A stretch of DNA of 64,000 bases, from contig JABWDB010000001.1 of NCBI GenBank assembly GCA_019614645.1, positions 5,574,501-5,638,500 of the forward strand, given 5' to 3'. This document shows positions 10,746-20,870 of the stretch, piece by piece. Below the pieces are notes generated by a model. The model had not been told where the DNA came from. It was given only the letters and a program-made list of their open reading frames with translations, and did no database searches. The stretch is from Stratiolaelaps scimitus. Taxonomy: Eukaryota; Arthropoda; Arachnida; Mesostigmata; Laelapidae. The first letter of the stretch is position 1. Every line of letters starts with the position of its first letter. A program made the translations under genes and the position numbers.

Positions 10746-10945
10746 AGAAATCGAAGGCTAATATAGTGAACGAAAGGCAATGAGAGGATGTTCTTCTCGG
10801 CAGTAATTGGCGTAACACTTCGGGTTAAGGCTGAAAGCTCATTGCGAAGTAGACTGAGGACACGGTGAGACCAGCTGAACACAAAAGTCAACAAGAATAT
10901 CATTAAATATATAATAGCTATAATTGGCGTTCGATGTCCGCGCAT
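10682..10945 (-). CDS. Candidate small membrane protein, 87 aa
   Basis: A minus-strand ATG gives MRGHRTPIIAIIYLMIFLL. Residues about 8-25 are hydrophobic after a short basic N-terminus, like a signal anchor. A second hydrophobic stretch, FLLLLL, falls near residues 66-72, followed by a Pro-rich tail. It is uninterrupted to TGA and carries no simple repeat, which makes it better than most frames here. Membrane location is inferred from composition. An acceptor-like site (gagctttcag) lies inside, so a spliced alternative exists. No family recognised. Confidence 0.38.
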   Translation of the reverse strand: MRGHRTPIIAIIYLMIFLLTFVFSWSHRVLSLLRNELSALTRSVTPITAEKNILSLPFVHYISLRFLLLLLRHPRPPPLDEVNSMPH

Positions 10946-11212
10946 TCAAGTAACTCCGCATCATTCCTATTCACACACCCCCATATCCATAACATTTACG
11001 GATTAGGTTGCAGTCTTGATTTCGAAAAAAAAACGAACCAGCAGTGTCTGTGCACCTGACGACTCACTGGTGAACCTTTGAAAAACGAGAACTACCCAGT
11101 TTCGTTTGCACCGGGTCCCCAATGTGGGTAGAATTCAAGCTAGAAATATGTATTCGGTCTTTGTTAAAATAGCACTGCTCATAGCGTCCGAGTCCGCTAG
11201 TATGTATGTACG

Positions 11213-11232
11213 TATATATATATATATATATG
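11213..11232. repeat. (AT)n microsatellite
   Basis: Twenty nt of TA dinucleotide, 80 nt upstream of the tRNA-like element. Confidence 0.95.
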
Positions 11233-11312
11233 TAATTAATTTAATTAATAAACATTCTTAAGATCTTATTACCCAATATAGATCTATAATATCGTTGAAA
11301 ACGTTAGCTTGG

Positions 11313-11396
11313 GCCATGTCAGCGCGGCGGCTTGGACGACTGAGCCTCTGGCTGTAAAAAGCCAGAGACCGCAGGTTCGAATCCCGTTGCATGACA
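11313..11396 (+). tRNA. tRNA-like sequence (degenerate tRNA or SINE head)
   Basis: A perfect B box (GGTTCGAATCC) lies at 11374-11384. Upstream at 11344-11365 is a hairpin with an 8-bp arm (CTCTGGCT/AGCCAGAG) in the anticodon position. The termini GCCATGT and GCATGAC can pair 6 of 7 with one C-A mismatch. The A box is poor, the D loop is too long, the T stem has a mismatch, and one base between T stem and acceptor is extra. A working tRNA is therefore unlikely; a tRNA-derived repeat is preferred. The anticodon cannot be assigned. A short stretch around the B box resembles the element at 63.4 kb. Confidence 0.5.
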
Positions 11397-11732
11397 TATA
11401 AAAGAACTTAAGCATTGTATGCAGTTCCTTAAATAAATCAATGAAGCTTTACCCTTTACCATAAGACAAATTTTTCGGGTTTGTTAAATAAGATTTCTTA
11501 TTATACTGGAAGAAGACATCTACGCCTACCTGTGCAACATTAGACCAAAAACACAGAGCCTTTCAGTATCTGCAATAGCTCGAATAGCAACAATATGCGC
11601 CGAAAAAAGTTAGTCGCAAATATGAACGATGACCCGTTCTTAGTAGTTTTTAGATATATCCATTCGAGGGTCACTTACAATTACGTCCGGTTCCTCCTTG
11701 CCTAATCGAACGTGGTCATTTTTGAATTTCAG

Positions 11733-11945
11733 AGAGCTTTTTTTCTGCAGAGGTCTTGGATTGGCGTTTTCAAAACTTCGATCCAAGTACCTGCGTACGA
11801 AGCAGTCTGCAAAATCATTTATCTTGCGCCTCAGCCTTCTAATTGTTTAGTAACGCAACGCAGTGTACATAGCAACATATTGCGTTTAGTTCAAAAAAGA
11901 TTTTATTTAACAAACTGTTTCAAGCCGGCCAAAAATTGCAGTTAA
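11733..11945 (+). CDS. Candidate terminal exon, 70 codons
   Basis: Follows a clean acceptor (tttttgaatttcag, ending 11732). The phase-0 frame starts RAFFLQRSWIGVFKTSIQ and stays open to TAA at 11943-11945, with scattered basic and aromatic residues and no simple repeat. No upstream exon was found and the peptide is not recognised. Confidence 0.28.
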   Translation, partial: RAFFLQRSWIGVFKTSIQVPAYEAVCKIIYLAPQPSNCLVTQRSVHSNILRLVQKRFYLTNCFKPAKNCS

Positions 11946-13076
11946 CTAAAGAAACAAGAATAATTTCCTTACTGCTCACGCCTATATTCTAACCAGAGAC
12001 GCAGGAAACAGCGTAATAATAAGTCGTATATTTTGACGAACACTTATATACATACACCTACAAATATAGTTCACCCCAATCGTGGCTGGTCTGCCTCGAC
12101 TCTCTCTCTCTCTCTCTCAGATTGGTTTCTTTTTCGTACACCAGCTTGTAGAGTAAAATTCGTCGAATCGGCCTGCTGAATACGCGTCGCTGATCAGCCG
12201 AGCGTGTGGTCTGCTCCTACGGGATTTGTGTTTGTGCGCTCACAGGCGTCCACAGTCTGTTGTCTTACCAGTCTGTTGGGCTCGTTAATTTGTGAAAGGT
12301 GAGCTGAACTTCGCTATAGCACTGTTCTGCTGGCCGCCTCCTGCAAAACTCAAAATGGCGTTGAGCGGCGCTTTCGAATCAAAAAGATGATATCGACTCG
12401 ATCTATCGACGGCCGAGACTCGACTCAGCCGTCGCAAATCACTCTTAATCCGCGCGAGAATGCTACCAAGACCTTGTCGCCAGAAGAGAATTTTAGTTCT
12501 TCGAATTGACACTGCTCGTCCACCGCCGCCGGGCCGCACAGTAACAACAGCAGCAGCAGCAGTGACGACAAAGAGACCCTGCCATTGACGATCGGTGGTG
12601 AGACTAGACTCATATGGTACTCGCATCTTCAACATTTGCTTAAGCAGATTGTTTTGGCGACACCCGAAAGAGGCCAGATGTGTTCTTCTACGTAAGGGGT
12701 GGTCATTTTTATCTTCGGTTTTATATAATAACGTTATTATTATTACAAGGGAAGCATCAAACTATGTCCACGCTCGAATTGTGTGAAACGCCATAGAGTG
12801 AACAGGCTCGGCCAGCCGTCACCCGTAATTCTATGGGATTTTTCCTCAAAGTGTTCGCAAATTAATGAGAAATTTGAATCGACAGATAACTGTAATAATC
12901 ATATTTGAAGATATAATTTGAAAGGCCACGATTTGGTTCTTCTATTCGGCAGCTTAGTTCTGGTCTATTTAAAGATTAATATGAAGGGTTTCGCTTTGTG
13001 AAAGCGTGAACGTCACATCTCCAAAACGAGAACCTCCTCACCAATACCTCGTGCGTGGCATCTGCACTTCTGACGT

Positions 13077-13078
<2 letters not shown>
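11946..13078. other. No supported gene; one (TC)n acceptor-like site
   Basis: A (TC)n tract at 12101-12118 ends directly in CAG, making a strong-looking acceptor with only a 19-codon frame after it. Two overlapping minus-strand frames at 12,285-12,635 lack splice support. Nothing else was seen. Confidence 0.35.
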
Positions 13079-13120
<42 letters not shown>

Positions 13121-13152
13121 CGTGGCATATCAACGTATTATATATATATATA
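13073..13152. repeat. (AT)n tracts inside a 10-bp inverted repeat
   Basis: About 40 nt of AT (13079-13120) and a second tract (13138-13152). ACGTTGATAT at 13073-13082 is the reverse complement of ATATCAACGT at 13127-13136, so the whole segment can extrude as a hairpin. Confidence 0.9.
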
Positions 13153-13381
13153 ACATGAAAATATGCCTACATAAGGCCAGAACTTGCTGCATAAACATCT
13201 GAGCTTAATAGTAAGCGGAATCTACGAAATGAGTCCTCTTGTCAAGGTTACGTCACGCGGCACCATACACAAGGTAAGGGCAGTTTACGAAGGGAATCGA
13301 GCAGATTACTAAAAACTATGATCGGCGATGAGCCTATGAATGAAATTGGCTACTGTCACCCTATTGTACGAACTGCAATAA

Positions 13382-13609
13382 TCAAAGCATAGAATGGACG
13401 CATATGACAGAAACAACACCTTTAGAGGTCGCTTGCCGGATGTCGAAGATGACTACCAGCAAACTACAATTAGCTCTGTCCTGCGATGATATATTTCGTA
13501 GAAGACCTAGAAGAGGAACGGCATAGAGAAGAAGAAGTAACAAAGATGTGTGAACGACAATAAATGAACGAGCCCATCGAGCGCGGGTGACCACACAGAT
13601 GGTTGCCAT
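13382..13609 (-). CDS. Candidate secreted or membrane peptide, 75 aa
   Basis: A minus-strand ATG (complement of 13607-13609) gives a basic start, then a strongly hydrophobic stretch (SFIVVHTSLLLLLLYAVPLL) fitting a signal peptide or anchor, then an N-glycosylation-like NISS. The frame ends at TGA. The leucines come partly from a CTT triplet run. The same strand is open upstream to 13783. A separate plus-strand ATG frame at 13636-13749 lies just upstream on the other strand, making a divergent pair. No family recognised. Confidence 0.25.
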   Translation of the reverse strand: MATICVVTRARWARSFIVVHTSLLLLLLYAVPLLGLLRNISSQDRANCSLLVVIFDIRQATSKGVVSVICVHSML

Positions 13610-13635
13610 TATGACAAGAACGCTTGGGGCCAGTG

Positions 13636-13749
13636 ATGGCTTCAGAGGCGACACCGACTGGTGACGGCACCGAAGCAGCCGTCGCCGCCGCTGCTGCCTT
13701 TGCCAAGTGGACGAGAGGAGGCAAGACCGACCCGATCGAGGGGTTATAA
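13636..13749 (+). CDS. Candidate start exon, 37 codons
   Basis: The ATG has G at +4 (cagtgATGG) and encodes MASEATPTGDGTEAAVAAAA, then FAKWTRGGKTDPIEGL, ending TAA immediately before AAG|GTGATG. It could be a short peptide or an N-terminal exon whose real donor lies earlier. A second plus-strand frame (13661-13897) overlaps. Composition is plausible for an N-terminus but no family is recognised. Confidence 0.25.
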   Translation: MASEATPTGDGTEAAVAAAAAFAKWTRGGKTDPIEGL

Positions 13750-14255
13750 GGTGATGGCCACTGCGGCCGCCTGTGATAATCAACGCTATCGTCGTGTGGT
13801 AACCAAAGGGGAACGCATCGACCTCAGGGTGTCGGGAGCTGGGGTGCTCCGAGCAGTAGACTACGGGAGTCGTGGCGACGATGCATTAGCCGGCTGACCG
13901 GTGGACGAGCGGAGCAGGCTGACGAACAACGGCTGAGGTGGAACACCGCTAGGAAAAGGAATCTCTGCCCCGGGTAGCCTCGACCGGGCGCCGCCGTAGA
14001 CGGCCATAGAGAGCCACACGGTCGAGACCGACGAGGAGCAGCTCGCCGACAGAATCGACAGTGGTCCTCATCCTCAAAAAAGAAACACCCGGTACCTACC
14101 TCCTTGCCGCGGCATGGCTTGCCTGTACTGCTGCTGGCGGTTCTACTGTAACGCCTGCTTTTGCTTATAAGGCTTCGCAATGGGAGAGCCCTTCAGTCAG
14201 GTAGCAGTAATAGTAGAAGCAGTGGTAGTGGGTTTGGGCTAGGTCGGAGCTGCGG

Positions 14256-14564
14256 ATGGAAGAACGAACCACAGCCAGCTCATCGCTGACCGCCAGCGAG
14301 CCCGCGACCGAATGGTTAGTGTGCAATGGCCATTGGTCGGAGGGTGGATGGCCAGTGGGCTGTTTCGATTGTGATGTGGGGACACTCGGGGGTAAAAACG
14401 AACGGTGGCCAGGGTGGATAAGGGTAACGGGGAGTAGCTCAAGGGGGAGACGTCCTGTGGTCACTGCTACCACCGCAGCTACCACAGCCGCGTTGCCTAC
14501 AACCGCTGCCGCTGCTCACATGAAGGCGAGAGCAGTCAGGCACGCAGGCAGTGGTGCTCAATAG
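14256..14564 (+). CDS. Candidate ORF, 102 aa
   Basis: The ATG with G at +4 opens MEERTTASSSLTASEPATEW, followed by a Trp/Gly/Cys-containing middle and a Thr/Ala-rich C-terminal third to TAG. It is continuous for 102 codons. A 106-codon minus-strand frame (14165-14485) and another at 13824-14180 overlap, so strand is not settled. No domain recognised. Confidence 0.25.
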   Translation: MEERTTASSSLTASEPATEWLVCNGHWSEGGWPVGCFDCDVGTLGGKNERWPGWIRVTGSSSRGRRPVVTATTAATTAALPTTAAAAHMKARAVRHAGSGAQ

Positions 14565-14797
14565 GACAAGTCACCGCTCGCGGGGGGGGGGACAGGGAAG
14601 CACTTAAAGGGTGACAACAGTCTTTGTCCCTCGAAGCCGTTCATCGACAACAAACCTCAGATGACCTCTTCTTCGTCGTCGTCCTCGTCGTCGACAGCCA
14701 AGAGTCACACGAGCGCCACACAGCCGGACAGAGGATCCGAAGGCGAAATGAACGGAGGGAAAGCGCACCGAACCTCCTCCCCCACCCCTCAGAATCA

Positions 14798-14799
<2 letters not shown>

Positions 14800-14830
<31 letters not shown>
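14800..14830. repeat. (AT)n microsatellite
   Basis: About 30 nt of TA. From here to 16,447 I see only short frames, AAT/CAA/CAG triplet runs (near 15,785 and 16,080) and no paired splice signals. Confidence 0.93.
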
Positions 14831-14832
<2 letters not shown>

Positions 14833-16447
14833 GTACGCAGGGCACTGGTAGGCTACTGATATGTCACCAAAGGCACGAGAAAGCTATTGATTGACACGTA
14901 CTGCGTGCGTGTGTTCACTTAATATCACTATCTGTTTGTTTAACAAGTAACATCTTTAGGTTATAAGTGAATAGCAGCGCCAATGAAAATGTCCCAGAAT
15001 CACATCAATGCTCCCCGAATTATCTTGAGCCAGGATTAATTATCAGGATTGTGAGCAATGCTTACGCCCCCGCGTTGAAGTCACCAGTCCTCCTTGCAAT
15101 GATGTCATGTGGCGTTATTATTATGATGATTATTATTCGATTAGTTAGTGACGACGTACGTGGTCCTATTTAACGGTTGACGGTCAGGCCATACATTCAT
15201 TCCACTTTATACAATAGTAACAGGGCGAGTACTCTATAGCGGGTGTTTCGAATATCTGACACTCAGGCTCTCGATGATGATCGGAAGTTGGCTGAATGTT
15301 GCCTGCGTTGTCCACCCCTTTCCACGACAGACCCAGACCGCCGAAGCCGCTCAAGCAGGAGTCCCCTTGTTACCGGATCGGTGTACATTCTCTCTGTATC
15401 TAGCCAGGCTCGCTTTTCACCTCTCGCAACGATGTTCCCGTTACGTGCTAGCTGTGGCACGATGGCCACTCTATCGAAATTCAAATTTCAATGTCTCAAT
15501 TCGACCTAGCCAATGAAACACAATCTCAGCCAGTCGGTAGCTAAATGGGACGAGTTTATCCGCTGGACGATTTCTGCCTAGCAGAAGAACACAAGAACTA
15601 ATATGCGTTCGATCCGACGAGTTCACCTAATGATGAAAGGCAAACAATGAGAGGTCAAGACCGAGAGAGAGAGAAAAGCGCCAGCTATAGAGATTGAGCA
15701 GCAGCGAGTGCCATTGGGGGAGGCAGAATACGCGAAACAATTATGGGAATCTCACTTCGGGTGACCGTTCGATTTCGTTGGATAATAATAATAATCATAA
15801 AAATCATAATAATGATGTATCCATCCACAAATGCATCCAGTCTGGATAGTTCGATTGGACAACAAGCCTCAAAATCCCATGCGACTACCTAGATCCACCA
15901 AAACCACCGGCACCGGCCACTATCATCACCACCGCAGGCGCAATCAGCGGCTGCTACCAGCCGCATGAGTCATTACGCTTAACGATAAATACATTTCGAT
16001 ATCAATTTAGATTGGGGTCGGTCCAGCTCGACATCTTCTGATGCCGAGGTCCACCTTGTTGGCAGACTCTGCAACGACAACAACAACAACAACAACAACA
16101 GCAACATCTTCAACTTCATCGTCCTCGTCAACAGCAGCAGCAGCATCTCTATACATCCTGTTCGTACTTTTGCCTCGCTGCCTCCTTCCGTTCCATAGAC
16201 GTCGTCATCTCTAAAGCCATAATTATTATGGCTAACGCCGCCGCCGCCGCCACCGCCCGCCACCGCCGCTGCAGGAGCCGCCGAATCGTCTAGAAGAACA
16301 ATAGTACAATTTGTATTTCATCATTCCAACATTGTATTATAACATGTACCAACTGCCGCTGCGGCAATGGCGCTAGGGTAGAATTTCACAATAAACGAAG
16401 CCGTTCGGCCCAGTTGGCATACGTCGTGCCATCGAACTTCGGCTCAC

Positions 16448-16525
16448 CAGCTAGTTTATCTATTTGTCGGTCATTTCGACGTGGGCAGCTGGAGGGATAT
16501 TTTTCTTCGCGGAGGCGTTTTGATG
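16448..16525 (-). CDS. Candidate 78-nt cassette exon, phase 1-1
   Basis: On the minus strand, a textbook acceptor (tttatttattttcag) precedes the segment and GTGAGC (complement of 16442-16447) follows. The frame reads SKRLREEKYPSSCPRRNDRQ. Both borders fall in phase 1 and the length is divisible by three, so it could be included or skipped freely. Reading past the donor, the frame continues to TGA at 16386. Another frame gives a 21-codon terminal alternative. No family recognised. Confidence 0.4.
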
Positions 16526-16833
16526 CTGAAAATAAATAAATGAATAAATGCGGCGAGGGAAAATGGGAAATAATAAGAGACAAGATGAAACAGAGTCTTG
16601 AGAGGGTTGACACAAGGTTTGTAGATACGCGCACGCTTATAGCAAAGGTGTTCATTGGTTCAAATTATAATAGTATAATTATCCAATTTCGGCAAGTTAA
16701 CAATAGTTATAATATGGTTAGGTAACACACTTTTTTCGGACGGTGTGGTTCGTTCAGTATATATTTACTTTCCTCGTGGCACAGAGGTTGGCCTATTTTG
16801 AGTCTAAAATCATAACTCAGTATCATAAGTGCC

Positions 16834-16853
16834 ATATATATATATATATATAT
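16834..16853. repeat. (AT)n microsatellite
   Basis: Twenty nt of AT in an AT-rich stretch (16,530-17,150) with no supported gene. Confidence 0.93.
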
Positions 16854-17271
16854 CATTTAAACAAGAAAACGTTTATATGTTATATACATATTTTAAATTG
16901 ACCTTAGCTGGAGTTCAGGCGTTGTTCAATTACTCTGTTAATAGTTCGCTGCTATGGGCCTCTGAGATAATATTAGTATGAGAATGGGTATCGATAAAAC
17001 TGATTGCAGTAATGTTGACCAAATACGTGTTGAGGTTTGGTGACAGTTACTATTTAATAGTTGTTAACCTCTAATTAAATCGATGCAATGCGGAATTGGC
17101 TACATATCGTGAGATGTTAACTCTTCAATACCAATAGCGTAGGCCAAAACGTATGCAATTATTGTTATTGTTTTATTTATTTCATCCCATAGCACTATTA
17201 TACATAGTCTTAGTAATTATGCACTTAGAGGCTTCTTTTGTTCGTGCTGTCCTGACAGATGCTTCCAAGCA

Positions 17272-17277
<6 letters not shown>

Positions 17278-17352
<75 letters not shown>

Positions 17353-17354
17353 CA
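17278..17354. repeat. Long interrupted (AT)n
   Basis: About 77 nt of TA interrupted by two CA units, then a T-run that forms the pyrimidine tract of the acceptor at 17381-17383. Confidence 0.96.
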
Positions 17355-17383
17355 CTTTTTTTTTTATTTACTTGAATCCTCAG

Positions 17384-17537
17384 GTATCCAGAGTGCGCCG
17401 CAAGAGTTATAGCTCATACCAAATATTAACTACTCTATCTGGATTAGTAGCAGGCCGCTTCTTATTTTTCTTTTCAACCTGTTTGTTATTCGGCTCAAAG
17501 CTTCTCCGAACGACTATCAGCTGTTGTCATTGTCACC
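17384..17537 (+). CDS. Candidate internal exon with a hydrophobic segment
   Basis: Bounded by a strong acceptor (T-run, branch-like cttgaat, then cctcag) and a full GTGAGT donor at 17538. The 51 codons run from VSRVRRKSYSSYQILTTL through a hydrophobic GLVAGRFLFFFSTCLLFG stretch to a Cys/His-rich end (SCCHCH). A membrane helix is plausible. Without splicing, the frame ends 14 codons later in poly-Gln. Phase 0 in, phase 1 out; no following exon identified with confidence. Confidence 0.42.
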
Positions 17538-17659
17538 GTGAGTCTCGCACAGATGAGTCACATCAGCAGCAGCAGCAATGACGTTTGTCAGTCTGATCTA
17601 CAGTTCTCGAGATGTCGAGGTGACGACGGAGTCGGCTGAAACTCTCATTCCCTTCATTT

Positions 17660-17926
17660 ATGAGCGTCTGTCCATCTCACTCATCATCCCCGCATCTATA
17701 TCCTTCTCTCGCCTATACAATACAACGTCGGCCATACGAACCGTGGCCGGTCCCGGTCCGAGGCAATAGCGCCGTGTCATCGGCGACAGCGGCAGTACCA
17801 TCAGCAGAAGAACAACACCATCTCTCGGCGTCAGCTATTAGCGAGGTGACGAATACACAAGCGAACTTCACACTTCATCCGGCGCAACCACTCGGCGATT
17901 CACGACCGAGCAGAAGCGAGAGCTGA
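17660..17926 (+). CDS. Candidate exon or ORF, Ser/Ala/Pro-rich
   Basis: An open frame of 88 codons without a clear ATG, including QRRPYEPWPVPVRGNSAV. GAG|GTGACG at about 17,844 is a usable donor. A different plus-strand ATG frame (17578-17769) overlaps its first part, and a minus-strand frame overlaps its end. No family recognised. Confidence 0.22.
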   Translation: MSVCPSHSSSPHLYPSLAYTIQRRPYEPWPVPVRGNSAVSSATAAVPSAEEQHHLSASAISEVTNTQANFTLHPAQPLGDSRPSRSES

Positions 17927-18104
17927 TGTCGTTCAGCGCCTTCGACCCGACGCTGCTCGGCTCGGCTTGGTTATCGGCGTCGTCACTGCCGCCGCCGCTG
18001 CTGTTGACTCGGCGAAGGTAATCGCACCGGCCAGCAAAACCCAAAATCATCACTAGCTCCGCTGCTGTTGCTATTTCAGCAGCAGCAGCAGCTCGAAATG
18101 ACAT
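17868..18104 (-). CDS. Candidate ORF, 78 aa
   Basis: A minus-strand ATG gives MSFRAAAAAEIATAAELV, then a Gly/Ser/Asp-rich middle and a compact C-terminus (FCSVVNRRVVAPDEV). The frame is open upstream for 27 more codons with a hydrophobic stretch, so the true start is unclear. The Ala run comes from CTG triplets. It overlaps the plus-strand frame ending at 17926. Confidence 0.3.
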   Translation of the reverse strand: MSFRAAAAAEIATAAELVMILGFAGRCDYLRRVNSSGGGSDDADNQAEPSSVGSKALNDISSRFCSVVNRRVVAPDEV

Positions 18105-18672
18105 TTCTCGCACACGGAGAATATAAATATATGTATACATAGAGAACATGAACAGCAGTAGCGGCCAGACGAGCTGATTGTTCACCTGCGGCAGCTCTCG
18201 ACCAGAAGCTATGCCTAGACAATCGCCTAAGCGGGTCCTGTTACTGTAGTTGTTGTTGTTATTGTCATTATTATTATTATTGTTATTTGGTCGTGTCTAC
18301 GACTGCCACTTCTTGTCCGGATAGCGTCGTTAATATTGTTGTTGTTTTTGTCGTATGCATTAGGTATTTGCGTCTGTTGGTTAACTCGCGGCGAGCGGCT
18401 GATTTAGACGGTCTAGATGTGCTAGGGTCAGAGGCCTAATGAAACATATTTCTTTGCCTTTAGTCTCAGTTCATTTTCTCTGACCTTACCTATACCGAGA
18501 CACACAGACTGGCCAATTTCATCACCACTGTCGTCTGATTGAAATTTGTTTCTAAATAGTCAGCGTTGCCATGTAGTGCATATATCACCCTATCACAAAC
18601 ATGCTTAACAGATAAATACCCGAGCGAGGGCGGCCACAAACAGTCAATGTTGTGTTTGTCAATGTTTTCTTA

Positions 18673-18679
<7 letters not shown>

Positions 18680-18709
<30 letters not shown>
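18680..18709. repeat. (GA)n microsatellite
   Basis: Thirty nt of GA. Surroundings from 18,190 to 19,126 hold GTT/ATT triplet runs and short frames only. Confidence 0.94.
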
Positions 18710-18713
<4 letters not shown>

Positions 18714-18930
18714 CAACAGGAACAAAGTCACTCTTTCACTGTATCGTTACAGCGGGTAACCGTCGAGTTCACCCACGTTGGTCATTGACGGTTGTGTTCG
18801 CTCATTCATCGATGCACGGTACATATCTGTAGCAAGTGAAAGATGTGTGAGTCGCCGTGTATCGACTGTGTCCGTGATCGGATGGTATTTGCCTTTGACC
18901 GCTTATCCAAGATTAAATAAATATATATAA

Positions 18931-18933
<3 letters not shown>

Positions 18934-18968
<35 letters not shown>
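18934..18968. repeat. (AT)n microsatellite
   Basis: About 35 nt of AT preceded by AAT-rich DNA. Confidence 0.95.
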
Positions 18969-18970
<2 letters not shown>

Positions 18971-19126
18971 TCTGTGGCTTCACTTATGAAAATTCCGCTT
19001 GTCCATCCTCATTTCGAATAATGTCCCGTTCTCCTTGCCGTGAATTTTCCCGTAATATTCGTCGGGGTACAGGCTGCCGCTAGCAGCTGTACGTCGCACC
19101 TCCAATATTAACTGGCATCTTCACAG

Positions 19127-19174
19127 GGCAACATCCACGTACAACAGCCGTTCGCGACGACGGCCTTTACGACT
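19127..19174 (+). CDS. Candidate 48-nt exon upstream of 19414-19610
   Basis: Follows ggcatcttcacag. The phase-0 frame gives 16 residues (GNIHVQQPFATTAFTT) up to GTAAAC, a weak donor. Its phase matches the next candidate exon. A different frame of the same stretch stays open longer (to 19,223), so this call is tentative. Confidence 0.25.
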
Positions 19175-19413
19175 GTAAACGCTCTCCTCCGTCGGCTTCC
19201 GTAGCAGACTTTGAGGCTTGAAGGAGCAACGTTCACGTTGCCAAGTTGCTTCTAGGAGTGAGAGATACAGTATAAAGCAGTTAGTAATGACAATACAACA
19301 GCAGCAGCAGCAACAACTTACAGGTTAGCCTCGAGTTCTGTCGCCGTGCTGCCGACACGAACGTCACCGTTACCATCAGATACGACGGACGCACTGCTTG
19401 TTCCTCGCTTCAG

Positions 19414-19610
19414 ATTCTCTCGGACCAGGCTGCACAGATGCGTCGTGCCGCGTTAAGCTCCAACCTTGTCGAAGAGCATTTGTTCAAACACAGCATTGGA
19501 CAACCCTCGTCACCCGGGCGTCCGGTCGCCACCTACCACCAACCCACTGTACCGTACACTGCTGTGTACGGCTCTTGCCAGCCAGCTAAACGTTCAGGCG
19601 TTCAGAACAG
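19414..19610 (+). CDS. Candidate internal exon, 65 codons
   Basis: Acceptor gttcctcgcttcag at 19413 and donor ACAG|GTAGCT after 19610. The phase-0 frame begins ILSDQAAQMRRAALSSNLVE, passes EEHLFKHSIGQ and a Pro/Tyr-rich stretch, and ends in phase 2. It has no simple repeat and uses varied residues, unlike most frames nearby. If not spliced it stops two codons after the donor. The Ser/Pro/Tyr composition suggests a disordered region; the family is not recognised. A second plus-strand frame (19398-19589) overlaps. Confidence 0.42.
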
Positions 19611-19855
19611 GTAGCTAGCCAGCTATAATGGATACCAGCCGACGATCAGCTGCGACCTATAGCTGGACAACGACACAACCCCGACAAACCAACCTGTAAT
19701 TACTCGGCATCTCGGCGAACAAAAAAAAAAACAAGAGCATCTCATCTGCGGCTCTCACTGCAGATCCGACAAACGCAGAGCATACAGACGGATAGATCAG
19801 TGGAGCTCACTCGCCACCAGTCGGGTGATCTCCATCGTTACTATTCGACGTCAAT

Positions 19856-19856
19856 G

Positions 19857-19884
<28 letters not shown>
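19856..19884. repeat. (AT)n microsatellite
   Basis: About 28 nt of TA. Confidence 0.95.
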
Positions 19885-19887
<3 letters not shown>

Positions 19888-20286
19888 AGTATAAACGCGA
19901 AACGATGCCCGATCCAAACCGTCGCCGTGGCTCTCTCTCTCTCTGCTCTGCTGTTGACGACTGTTGCGGTGGCGAGCAACAACAGCTAAAAACACTCACT
20001 TGTGCTAATAATTATAATTATCGAAATAATAATAGTAGTAATAATAATAATCATCACGATAATTATTATTATATTGTTTTTATTATCTTCTTGTCTTGTA
20101 CTGTCGCTGCTGTTGTTGTTCGTGTTGTCGTCGTCGTCTTCTTCATCTTCTTCTTCTTCGCTTGTCCGTCCCCTCGTCATCTTCGGTTTTGTCATCTATT
20201 AGCACATGTAATTATAGTTTCGTAGTGAGAACAGTCATCGCAAGCCGCCTCGTCCGCTGTCCGTGTGTTTGTTTCTGTCTGCTGGC

Positions 20287-20322
<36 letters not shown>
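20287..20322. repeat. Compound (AT)n(GT)n microsatellite
   Basis: Twenty-four nt of AT directly followed by twelve of GT. A strong acceptor (cttctgtctccag) follows at 20358, with three partly open frames after it and no convincing donor. AAT/CTT runs at 20,000-20,160 flank it. Confidence 0.93.
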
Positions 20323-20323
<1 letters not shown>

Positions 20324-20870
20324 CGGTGTGTATTGCTGACTTGCCCTTCTGTCTCCAGTTGGTGCTGCTGTGGCCGTCGTCGGCTACCGCGATTGTCGTT
20401 GTTCGACGACGTCGCCACGGCTGTAGCAGTTACGTCTGTTGTCATCCGTGGAAATTCCGATTCGGCTTTCGTACTTCGTATAGTTGTCCGGCTGGCCGGC
20501 TGGCGGGCCCGCTCACTCGCTCGCTCGCTCGCTCACTCTCTGCCGAGTTAATTGTATGATTTAATCAAATCTATTTCGCGGAGTTGGCTCAGCATCATCG
20601 CCTCGGCTGGCTTCTTCTGCCCCTCGATTCTTCAGGACACACGGCTCCACAAATCTTCGGACGTCGTCAAACGACGTTTACTCGTCAGATCTGTTTTGCG
20701 GTTGTCAGAATCTGGTGGTTTTGGTTCTGCTCTGACGCCACTTTGATGTAGCTAGCCGCGGCGCGATGATGTACGAAATGCTGCCGGCTGCTGTTACGCC
20801 GGTTGTTGTTGTTTTTGTTTAAGGCTTTAAGGACGACATGGACATTACGTCATGAGTGATTGACTCCTCC

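Noticed and set aside
19905..20551. Several 60-150-codon frames on both strands around 20 kb
   Set aside because: Composed of AAT, CTT and CTCG triplet or tetramer translations, with no consistent frame.
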